From: Candidatus Methanoperedens nitratireducens
GTDB lineage: Archaea; Halobacteriota; Methanosarcinia; Methanosarcinales; Methanoperedenaceae
Assembly (NCBI RefSeq): GCF_000685155.1
Contig: NZ_JMIY01000001.1
Coordinates: forward strand, 500,432 to 542,301
Direction: 5' to 3'
DNA: 41,870 bases
Below are positions 17,300 to 24,386 of the stretch, in pieces. The translations under genes were made by a program, and so were the position numbers. The notes under the pieces were generated by a model. It saw only the letters and a program-made list of their open reading frames with translations, was not told the DNA's origin and did not search any database. Within the stretch, counting starts at the first letter, position 1; every line of letters starts with the position of its first letter.

Positions 17300-18289
17300 T
17301 TATTTACTTAAAATTTTCATTTGCTGCAAATAAATTTTGATATCTTCTGATGCTTTTTTATATAATTCCTTAAGTAGCTCTTTATTAGTCCAAGTCTGAT
17401 TAATAAAGGTTATCAAACCTGTAATCTTTTTATCTTCATCGCTATCATTAATGAGAGATTCTGGATATAACGCGCTCATCTTAAGGCTAATGGCATTCTT
17501 GACAGCTTGTTCCGTTACGCCTATATCGAAATCCCATTCCTTAGAAATGATGAAACTATTTATTGGTTGCTCAAAGTCTCCAAAACCTATCGCGATGATA
17601 TCATTGTTGAAGTTTGCTCCATCGGTAGTAGTTTGTGCACCATAACGTTTCTCATACATTATCGTAAACAGCAGATGGACAAACAACTCTGGCGTTAGAT
17701 TATCTACAGAAATAAAGAAGGGAATAAAAGTATTTGGTAAAACGTACCTTGTTCTAAACAAACTTTGTCTTAATTCTCCTGTTTTACCTTCGTACATAGT
17801 TCCTTCTTCGCTTAATGCATTGTGTTGTAATTTTTGAGTAATCTCTTCAAAATCACGGATTGAATATCCCCAATCATAAATTGCCCTACTTGGTAATCCC
17901 ACAGATTCTGCAGCGCCGGCTTTTGTCACACTATCTCCAAAGACAATAGAATTGGGATTACTCAAATGAGATTTATCATCTATCATATTATATCTTACAG
18001 ATACATCAACAACTCCAAACTCCCTGCTGATTTTTAACCCTAATAATTTTTCTTTGCTTTTAAATTTTCTCGCAGGAACTTCGATTACTTCTCTTTTATC
18101 ATCCATTTTGAATGTTATTGTCTCTTCTGAATCAGTGCTCCTATCTATAAAGGGATTTATTGTTTTTCTTAGCAATGCAATTTTGATAACACCAATTCTG
18201 TTTTCATCCAAATTATCCACAAAATATTTCTTTGGAATAAATTCATATAATTTTTTTCTAAATTCTTCAATTGATTTAATTTCTGGCAT
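17300..18289 (-). CDS. csc2: Subtype I-D Cas7-like protein Csc2
   Basis: Protein of 329 residues, the normal length of Csc2, the backbone subunit that binds along the crRNA. Recognisable family stretches are 'NPNSIVFGDSV' (about 133-143), 'GLPSRAIYDWGYSIRD' (about 151-166), 'RTRYVLPNTFIPFF' (about 199-212) and 'GAQTTTDGANFNN' (about 237-249). It starts 11 bases after cas10d, within the AT-rich effector operon. Confidence 0.92.
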   Translation of the reverse strand: MPEIKSIEEFRKKLYEFIPKKYFVDNLDENRIGVIKIALLRKTINPFIDRSTDSEETITFKMDDKREVIEVPARKFKSKEKLLGLKISREFGVVDVSVRYNMIDDKSHLSNPNSIVFGDSVTKAGAAESVGLPSRAIYDWGYSIRDFEEITQKLQHNALSEEGTMYEGKTGELRQSLFRTRYVLPNTFIPFFISVDNLTPELFVHLLFTIMYEKRYGAQTTTDGANFNNDIIAIGFGDFEQPINSFIISKEWDFDIGVTEQAVKNAISLKMSALYPESLINDSDEDKKITGLITFINQTWTNKELLKELYKKASEDIKIYLQQMKILSK

Positions 18290-18300
18290 ATAACCACCTT

Positions 18301-21072
18301 TTATCTTCTCAGTTCATTGAACAACTTGATATGAGCTTCAAGAGCACTCTTGGAAATATCTTTCTCCTTTGCTTTTTTATATTCTTTCAATTTTTCAACA
18401 AATTCCTTTTCACTATTGGGATTAAAATCTTTAATTATTCTGGATACTGTAGCTTTTCTCATTTCTTCAAGCGATTTTTGACTATATAAAAATCCAAATT
18501 GATAGATCCAATTATTCAATCGATTTTGATGTGGAATCTGTTTTTTCCATTGTACCTCGTATAAATTCCAAATGCTTTCAGCAAAAGCCGTTAATTTTTC
18601 TTGTTCAGTATTAGATGGTTCAGATTTCAATGTTTTATATAACATACCTGCAATTTGTTGTACTGTTGTAGTCTTATCGGTTCCCTCTTTGATATTGCTC
18701 TTTAATATCTCGATGCTATCCCGGAACATCCAGGTTTCCTGTGAAGTACTACCGATTTTGCCCCATTGAATTTTTAAAGCGAAATCAACAATTTGTTCCA
18801 TTATGTTCATTTCAAAAACCTCCTTATGTTTTAATAAGAATTCATACATACTAGCCTTTATTTTATTTTTATTTGAATCATCTAATCTATAAAAATAAGA
18901 AAAGACGCATTTTTTATCAGATGCATAATCAAGAAGTAAAGAAACAATTTGATTACCAGCTAAAGATCTCAATAAATAATGTTCGTTCAGTATATCAGGA
19001 ATCTTATCAATTCGTACTTTATCCCATCCACATTGTTTTATGAAGGGCATACATTCTTCGATTACGAACATTTCATTGTGATGTGTGTGAGGGGTGATTA
19101 TATTAGTAGTATATATTTTAAATCCAGTATAATTAATCAGATTCAAAAGGTTATTTAGTGTCCAATAATTGGATTCAACGTCTCGACCCATATTATAATA
19201 GATAATTGTATTATAGTCAAAATTAAATGAGATTTTTTGAATGGTTAATTCTAACTGTTTTGATTGTTGATTGATTGAAATTTTTTTTGCAAATAACTTT
19301 TGTAGTGTCTCAGCTAACGCTTTTTTATCCATATTAATAAAATAGTCCCCAACATCAATGTAAATACATAAGTTACTTTTTGTAAATTTAGGGAATTTTG
19401 CGATCCTCAAAAGCGATTCTGTGGCGCAAAGTGGGCAAAGGTAACTTAAATTGTTGTTCAATTTGTTTAAACATTTGTTACTAAACCCTCTAGCAGTGAA
19501 GCCAAAAACTTTTGATTCTTTAACTATAACTTCACCTTTATCACCGCAGACGGTGCACATATTTTTTTTAATTGTAGGCTCGTTTAAGATATGATCGAAA
19601 CTATCTAATTTCTTAATGAAACTTCCATTTAAATATGTGGTTATAAAATCGCTATAATCTACTTGTGAAGAACTCGATATACTTTTGTTATTATTGAATT
19701 TACTCAAAACTTTAGAAACAAGTAATGCATACAACTTTTCGGGATCTTCATTCTCGCAAACATATAAGATTGAGAGGAGTGTTTTATTTGTTCGATCATC
19801 ATTTGTAAAAATTGTATTTATATTATTTGATGAAAAATTTTTAATAATATTGGATTCATTTTTTTGAAAAGTCTCCATCTCTTTTTTCCATTCGTCTTTT
19901 CCTTTCAAAAATATGATTTTAGATAACCCGATATTGAGAATAATATTCTTATCAGCATTATTTAAATCGTTCCATTCTTTATGAAAAGTAACAAAATTTA
20001 CTCCATCTTTTCGCTGAACGATCTCTAAAGGTAGCTCATAATAATCGATAATAGCATTAAAAAATCCTTTTTTTTCTTTAATTAATTCCCTCTTAAAATA
20101 TATAAGTTTAGAAATGTTTTTTATTACGATTTCTTTGATGATGTTTTCATTCAATGGTAAAAAGTCCAAAAACCCAAAATCTACTTTTTGCGAGTCAATT
20201 TTAGTTGTCGCTATAAAATCAATTTCAGATTCCAGAGGATTTCCAAATCTTTTATTAATGGTATCGATATCTTGAGACCCTAAAGGATCACCAAAATAGA
20301 CCACCCCATCTTTTAAATGAAACAATAACCTGTATTTCTTTTCATCATTCAAAAATTGTTTTACAACTGTAATCAATTTTTGAGATAAAATTGTGTGAAT
20401 GTTTTTATCAACACATACATAAGATATCTTCCAAAAATCACTTAATTTTTTATCAATTTTAAATGGGATATTATTTATTTTATTAAAAAAGGTATGGGTA
20501 TCATCAACCTTTTGACTGGCTATTTTATCAGCGAACTGGGAATATTCAACAAGTTCAGTTAAAAGATTTCTATTTTTGACATTGAGTGTAATGGCATAAT
20601 TTTTTGTCCTCTCTTCTGTTTTTAAAATAATAAATTTTATTTCTTCTATATAGTTCTCCCATTCTGGAAAAAACCTATTAAAATTAAGTTTATTGCATAC
20701 AATCTTTAAATTGTTATCAACAGCATCTCTTAAATCGATAACATCACATAATTTGTTAATATCATGCAATGTATAACCTATAAAAAAAGATTTAATAAAT
20801 TTCTTTAGTTCTTCATTTTCTTCTAAATTACCATATTCTTTCAAAAGGTACTCTTCTAGTAACAAACTTGCAGGGTATAAGCCGTTGAGTATATGAATGT
20901 AATATGGAACATCGGGCAAATCTTTGAATCTGGAAGTTCCTTTGGCACTTACAAGAATGTAATTTTTCATTAATTCGCTGAGTACCAGCTCGTTATAATC
21001 ATTAATTAGTTCATTAAATATTTTAGACCTGAAATACCCAATTTGCTCAATACTTACTTTTATCTCATCCAT
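18301..21072 (-). CDS. cas10d: Subtype I-D large subunit and nuclease Cas10d (Csc3)
   Basis: Large protein of 923 residues from the ATG at 21072. A GTG at 21078 keeps the frame, but the GGGGAGG site is correctly spaced only for the ATG. An N-terminal HD nuclease domain has H60 in 'YIHILNG' and the H103-D104 pair in 'GYTLHDINKL', with a further 'FADKIAS'. A zinc ribbon is formed by C506, C509, C546 and C549 ('CTVCGDKG' and 'LCPLC'). No GGDD cyclase motif was seen, so it is not a type III Cas10. It recognises and degrades target DNA together with Cas3'. It is first in the AT-rich effector operon, directly after a gene remnant. Confidence 0.92.
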   Translation of the reverse strand: MDEIKVSIEQIGYFRSKIFNELINDYNELVLSELMKNYILVSAKGTSRFKDLPDVPYYIHILNGLYPASLLLEEYLLKEYGNLEENEELKKFIKSFFIGYTLHDINKLCDVIDLRDAVDNNLKIVCNKLNFNRFFPEWENYIEEIKFIILKTEERTKNYAITLNVKNRNLLTELVEYSQFADKIASQKVDDTHTFFNKINNIPFKIDKKLSDFWKISYVCVDKNIHTILSQKLITVVKQFLNDEKKYRLLFHLKDGVVYFGDPLGSQDIDTINKRFGNPLESEIDFIATTKIDSQKVDFGFLDFLPLNENIIKEIVIKNISKLIYFKRELIKEKKGFFNAIIDYYELPLEIVQRKDGVNFVTFHKEWNDLNNADKNIILNIGLSKIIFLKGKDEWKKEMETFQKNESNIIKNFSSNNINTIFTNDDRTNKTLLSILYVCENEDPEKLYALLVSKVLSKFNNNKSISSSSQVDYSDFITTYLNGSFIKKLDSFDHILNEPTIKKNMCTVCGDKGEVIVKESKVFGFTARGFSNKCLNKLNNNLSYLCPLCATESLLRIAKFPKFTKSNLCIYIDVGDYFINMDKKALAETLQKLFAKKISINQQSKQLELTIQKISFNFDYNTIIYYNMGRDVESNYWTLNNLLNLINYTGFKIYTTNIITPHTHHNEMFVIEECMPFIKQCGWDKVRIDKIPDILNEHYLLRSLAGNQIVSLLLDYASDKKCVFSYFYRLDDSNKNKIKASMYEFLLKHKEVFEMNIMEQIVDFALKIQWGKIGSTSQETWMFRDSIEILKSNIKEGTDKTTTVQQIAGMLYKTLKSEPSNTEQEKLTAFAESIWNLYEVQWKKQIPHQNRLNNWIYQFGFLYSQKSLEEMRKATVSRIIKDFNPNSEKEFVEKLKEYKKAKEKDISKSALEAHIKLFNELRR

Positions 21073-21074
21073 TT

Positions 21075-21284
21075 TCACTTCCTCCCCTCCCTTATCGTCT
21101 CCTCCATATCATCCAGGAACGGCGGCGCCCTGCCCGTGCCAGGCAAAAAATCACGAGAAGCAAGATACAGCATCGCTCTGGTGCAATCCCTCTGTACACC
21201 ATAGTTAGAGCAGGCCACCATCATATACCGTTCATCCTCCTTCAGTTCTATCAGATCATTATGCTGATCATAATATGGTAGATT
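21075..21284 (-). pseudogene. C-terminal gene remnant upstream of cas10d
   Basis: An open stretch of 69 codons (21284 to a TGA at 21075-21077) that begins at an in-frame stop and has no credible start at its left end. It encodes 'DERYMMVACSNYGVQRD' and 'LYLASRDFLPGTGRAPPFL', ending 'REGRK'. It looks like the end of a larger protein, with codon use and GC content like cas6 and the host genes, not like the AT-rich cas10d it nearly touches. It may be the tail of a former cas gene replaced by the I-D effector block. The family is not recognised. An internal ATG pair could still allow a 49-residue product. Confidence 0.6.
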
Positions 21285-21362
21285 CTAACATCAGTTAAAC
21301 TATTTATCTCTGTTGCTACCTTGGAGCCCATCCAATAATTCTAACTTTTCAAAGGATCATTA

Positions 21363-21372
21363 GTTTTATACC
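21363..21372 (-). promoter_or_regulatory. Candidate TATA box of the cas10d operon
   Basis: On the minus strand GGTATAAAAC lies to the left of the iteron cluster at 21408-21481. Transcription would start near 21335-21340 and run through the gene remnant into cas10d-csc2-csc1-cas3'. Confidence 0.5.
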
Positions 21373-21407
21373 ATCTCTCAAAATAGGGTATAATGGAAAA
21401 GACGATT

Positions 21408-21481
21408 AACAACGAACTCAAAACGAACTTAAACGAACTCATAAGTCCGAGTTCGTATCGAGTTCGTACCAGTTCGTTGTT
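21408..21481. promoter_or_regulatory. Symmetric six-site iteron (three AACGAACT and three inverted copies)
   Basis: Three copies of AACGAACT start at 21411, 21422 and 21432, and three inverted copies (AGTTCGT plus A or T) start at 21450, 21461 and 21471. Steps of 11 and 10 bases in each half put all sites on one face of the helix. The whole forms a 74-base dyad with perfect 11-base outer arms (21408-21418 with 21471-21481). It lies about 36 bases upstream of the candidate TATA box for cas10d, where a regulator could recruit or block the transcription factors. Confidence 0.85.
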
Positions 21482-21589
21482 TTATATTAGCTGAACCACA
21501 TCGGAATCTAAGATGCGATATAGTTGAACTTTTTCATACCAGAACACAGAGGTTACAATCAGGATTTCTTAACCTGTTATCCCGTCTAA

Positions 21590-22351
21590 TTATTGTATGG
21601 GTTTGCTCCCCTGCACCACGTCCACGCATCCGAACCCCATCGCGTTCTTCTCCCCCAGACCTGCATCATAGGCGAACTTTAGCAGTTCAGGGCTTGCCTG
21701 GATTCTCAGGCTCATGAGGCTGCACCGCCTGTAGCTGTCCGCGATCTTGATGCGCCTGGGATTGATATCCGCGGTCTGAACTACATCGAAATGATCCACA
21801 GGTTCTTTGCCATAGAATTCACTGAAGCGCTCGGTCAGGTTCCGATGCAGGTTCTCATAGAACTTCGGCTCTGTGGGGTAAAGATCTATCTCCCGCAGGC
21901 ATTCATTCTCCTTTCTTATGGTCTTGATATATATGGGTGAGAGGGTTCTGAACAAGCACTCATCACCAAAAGAGGGTTCTTTCAGGATCTCGATGCGCTC
22001 GATAACAAGATCAATCCTGCCGCGGGGCCCATCCAGATAGAACTCGGGCTGCTGGAGAAGACCTTCTGTAAAGCTCCTGATAAACCTGTCATCAGGCGAG
22101 GACAGGATAAAATATGCCCTCTCAAAACAAAGGCCCGACTTGCAGGCTTTTCTATTCATCAGCACAAGATTGGAGAATGTGTAGAACTTGAATCCCTGAT
22201 GGGCATGGATCTCATTTGCCAGCCTTACATCTGCATCTGCAAGTTTGAAATAGAGCATCGAGGCAAGGCCGTACTGGTAATCAAAGTTAACGGGAAGGTT
22301 TGATAGGTTCCTTATGGTTATTTTGCTCCTCAGTTTATTCCTCCTCTTCAT
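21590..22351 (-). CDS. cas6: CRISPR repeat endoribonuclease Cas6
   Basis: Cas6 of 253 residues from the ATG at 22351, which follows a GGAGGAGG site; the frame is open to 22405 but the extra residues are low-complexity Arg/Lys. It cuts the pre-crRNA within each repeat to leave the 8-base handle. The ferredoxin-like N-terminal domain runs from 'LRSKITIRNLSNLPVNFDYQ' (in pieces), with a His in 'IHAHQGFKFYTFS' as a catalytic candidate. The C-terminal glycine-rich loop 'AGLGEKNAMGFGCVDV' is typical. It overlaps the upstream gene by 17 bases. Its composition is host-like, unlike the neighbouring effector operon. Confidence 0.92.
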   Translation of the reverse strand: MKRRNKLRSKITIRNLSNLPVNFDYQYGLASMLYFKLADADVRLANEIHAHQGFKFYTFSNLVLMNRKACKSGLCFERAYFILSSPDDRFIRSFTEGLLQQPEFYLDGPRGRIDLVIERIEILKEPSFGDECLFRTLSPIYIKTIRKENECLREIDLYPTEPKFYENLHRNLTERFSEFYGKEPVDHFDVVQTADINPRRIKIADSYRRCSLMSLRIQASPELLKFAYDAGLGEKNAMGFGCVDVVQGSKPIQ

Positions 22352-22694
22352 CCTCCTCCTTTTTAACCGTTTCAAAATACAGCTCCTCATAGAGCAGCAT
22401 TTCAATCACCTGTGATACAAAAAGGCACTTCTGGTACCTCATCAGGTCCTCATCCATGTGCAGTTGAGCATCGATTTGAACACGGAACAGTGCAAACCTG
22501 AACTTCTCTTTATTATCGATCTCTAACGATTTTATGGTCTCTATGAGATAGGGCAACTCATCAGGGTCGTCTATGGCCTGCGCTATAACAAGGATATTAT
22601 CAGGGATTTTTTCAATATCCAGTTCCTTCTGGCCTGTTAAAAGTTTCAGGGTATTCAAGGAATATTTTTTACCATTGATATTTATGTGATTCAT
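22335..22694 (-). CDS. Unknown small acidic protein coupled to cas6
   Basis: Protein of 119 residues with no family I recognise. The N-terminus 'NININGKKYSLNTLKLLTG' is followed by a mostly helical middle with many Leu and Ile, and a charged tail of Glu and Asp (KKEEDEEEE). No membrane segment or Cys pattern is present. It is first in a two-gene operon: the cas6 start lies inside its last codons, so the two are translationally coupled. It could be a small Cascade subunit left from another subtype (for example Csa5-like), a Cas6 partner, or a regulator. None of these can be shown from the sequence. Confidence 0.7.
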   Translation of the reverse strand: MNHININGKKYSLNTLKLLTGQKELDIEKIPDNILVIAQAIDDPDELPYLIETIKSLEIDNKEKFRFALFRVQIDAQLHMDEDLMRYQKCLFVSQVIEMLLYEELYFETVKKEEDEEEE

Positions 22695-22743
22695 GTCTAT
22701 AGTCTTAATCTATCAGCTCCTATATTAGCAAGACGGAGAAATA

Positions 22744-23487
22744 ATGGATACACCGGTAATCTTAAAGACATATTATAAAGGAAAAGTTAAAGAGTATTTT
22801 GCCATGCCTGAAGGAGAGCTGCATACCGACCTTGGAGTAATAAAACTTGAAGAATTAAGGACAAAATCGTTTGGCGATAGGATAACATCTCATCTCGGTA
22901 TTGAGTTCGTAATACAGAAACCCAGAGCCCCTGATCTTTTTGCTCATGCAAAACGCAGCGGAGCCCCTATGATGCCAAAGGATATCGGGGTAATTATATC
23001 AAACACAGGGTTGTGTTCTTCTGATTATGTACTGGATGCAGGAACAGGCTCAGGGATACTGGCTATCTATCTCGGAGGGATCGCAAAAAAGGTGATCTCG
23101 TATGAGATAAGGGATGAATTTATCGGGATTGCACAGCAGAATATGGATCTTGCGGGTCTGTCTAATGTTGAACTACGCCACGGGGATATAGTTGCGGAGA
23201 TCCAGAAACTGGATGAGAGATTCGATGTGATAACCCTGGATACAGGCGATGCACCAGCGGTAATACCCCATATCCCGCGGGTTATCTATTCAGGGGGTTT
23301 TCTCGCTGTATATTCGCCCTTTTTTGAGCAGACAAAAGAGATACGGGATGCCCTTGGAAAAACCGATTTTACTGAAGTGAGGACAATTGAGACTCTGGAG
23401 CGCGAGATCTCTTTTACTGAGCGGGGGACACGTCCTGCAACTGCAAGAGTCGGACATACCGGTTTTATCACGATAGCCAGATATTGA
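22744..23487 (+). CDS. trmI: tRNA (adenine-N1)-methyltransferase TrmI, archaeal type
   Basis: SAM-dependent methyltransferase of 247 residues, the usual length of archaeal TrmI, which makes m1A57/m1A58 in the T-loop of tRNAs. The N-terminal beta domain (about 1-75) is followed by the Rossmann fold with motif I 'VLDAGTGSGILAIYLG' (about 98-113), motif II 'ISYEIRDEF' (in slightly different form) and motif IV 'LDTGDAP' near 166. The end 'ARVGHTGFITIARY' fits the family. It is divergent from the cas6 operon, with 49 bases between the start codons, and converges on the CAP gene with 9 bases between stops. Confidence 0.93.
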   Translation: MDTPVILKTYYKGKVKEYFAMPEGELHTDLGVIKLEELRTKSFGDRITSHLGIEFVIQKPRAPDLFAHAKRSGAPMMPKDIGVIISNTGLCSSDYVLDAGTGSGILAIYLGGIAKKVISYEIRDEFIGIAQQNMDLAGLSNVELRHGDIVAEIQKLDERFDVITLDTGDAPAVIPHIPRVIYSGGFLAVYSPFFEQTKEIRDALGKTDFTEVRTIETLEREISFTERGTRPATARVGHTGFITIARY

Positions 23488-23496
23488 TTTATGTAA

Positions 23497-24165
23497 TCAG
23501 CAAAAGTTCTGTGTTACTAATACTCTCATATCAGAGGCTATTGCCACACCTATGCCTTCTCTATCATAAGTTGGCTTTAGAATATTTTTCCTGTGCCCGG
23601 GACTGTCCATCCAGCCATTTACAGCTGACTGTGCTATTTCTTCAGGGGTATTCCAGTTATAAGACGTAAAATCTTTATAATATATTATTGAACTGTATAA
23701 ATAACCTTTATAAAGATTTTCAGCAAGGCCGTATGTATAATAAGAACCATAATATTTAAAGCACCGATATCCTGATTTTATCCCTCTGTCAGTGGGATTT
23801 TCTCCATCAGGATTAATGTGATCAAAATAGTCATTATCTGCCATATCCTGACTATTGTTTCGTGCTATATTTGCAATATCAGGATCATACTCTAAAGTGG
23901 ATAACCCATTCTGTTGTCTTTTTTCATTGATTAATTCGTGTATCCTGTTCTCTAATAAGCTGATATTAATCTCAGACTGATTAGTTGTTGTTCCTTTTAC
24001 AATTTCATTTGCAGGTTCCTTTAGTCTGTAAGAATTATAAGAGGTATAATCTGTGTCATAGTAATCGATAACAGGATTAAATACTACCTCTATCGGCTGA
24101 TAATTATACCATGCTAAAAATAATATTATGAGAACGATCAGGAACCTGATCCAGTTTCTCCCCAT
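23497..24165 (-). CDS. Membrane-anchored CAP (SCP/PR1) domain protein
   Basis: Protein of 222 residues from the ATG at 24165, chosen over a GTG at 24198 because it follows a GGTGGGGGAAG site and opens directly onto 'RNWIRFLIVLIILFLAWY', a signal anchor. The extracytoplasmic CAP domain (about 75-222) starts 'LENRIHELINEKRQQNGLS' and contains 'NSQDMADNDYFDHINPDGEN' (in pieces) with the conserved His, 'GLAENLYKG' and 'NGWMDSPGHRKNILKP', the CAP signature with its His. Related proteins occur widely in archaea and bacteria with unknown function. It is convergent with trmI. Confidence 0.88.
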   Translation of the reverse strand: MGRNWIRFLIVLIILFLAWYNYQPIEVVFNPVIDYYDTDYTSYNSYRLKEPANEIVKGTTTNQSEINISLLENRIHELINEKRQQNGLSTLEYDPDIANIARNNSQDMADNDYFDHINPDGENPTDRGIKSGYRCFKYYGSYYTYGLAENLYKGYLYSSIIYYKDFTSYNWNTPEEIAQSAVNGWMDSPGHRKNILKPTYDREGIGVAIASDMRVLVTQNFC

Positions 24166-24215
24166 TTCTCTTCCCCCACCTTTCTTCTGTCTAACCACTC
24201 TTATGATATTAGATC

Positions 24216-24265
24216 CTATCCGAAAAATAAATCAATAGTATATTTCTGATTAACTTTTCGGATAG
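24216..24265. promoter_or_regulatory. 11-base inverted repeat between the CAP gene and clpB
   Basis: CTATCCGAAAA (24216-24226) and TTTTCGGATAG (24255-24265) are perfect complements separated by 28 bases. The spacer holds AATATACTATT on the minus strand, a candidate TATA box for the CAP gene. The arms thus flank a TATA box, the same design as in the CRISPR leaders, though with a different sequence. It lies 122-171 bases before the clpB start. Confidence 0.6.
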
Positions 24266-24386
24266 ACTCTTAATTGATACATAACATATTGTTTTATTCT
24301 GGCAAATAGCCTTGCTTACTTGATAATGTTCCTGCAGGTATCCGAAATTTTTAATCTTCAGAACACCAATTAACGAGAGACCCCCC

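Noticed and set aside
18301-21072. Type III Cas10 instead of Cas10d
   Set aside because: The protein has an HD domain and zinc ribbon, but no GGDD motif was seen, and the neighbours are Csc2, Csc1 and a Cas3' helicase without HD, which define subtype I-D.
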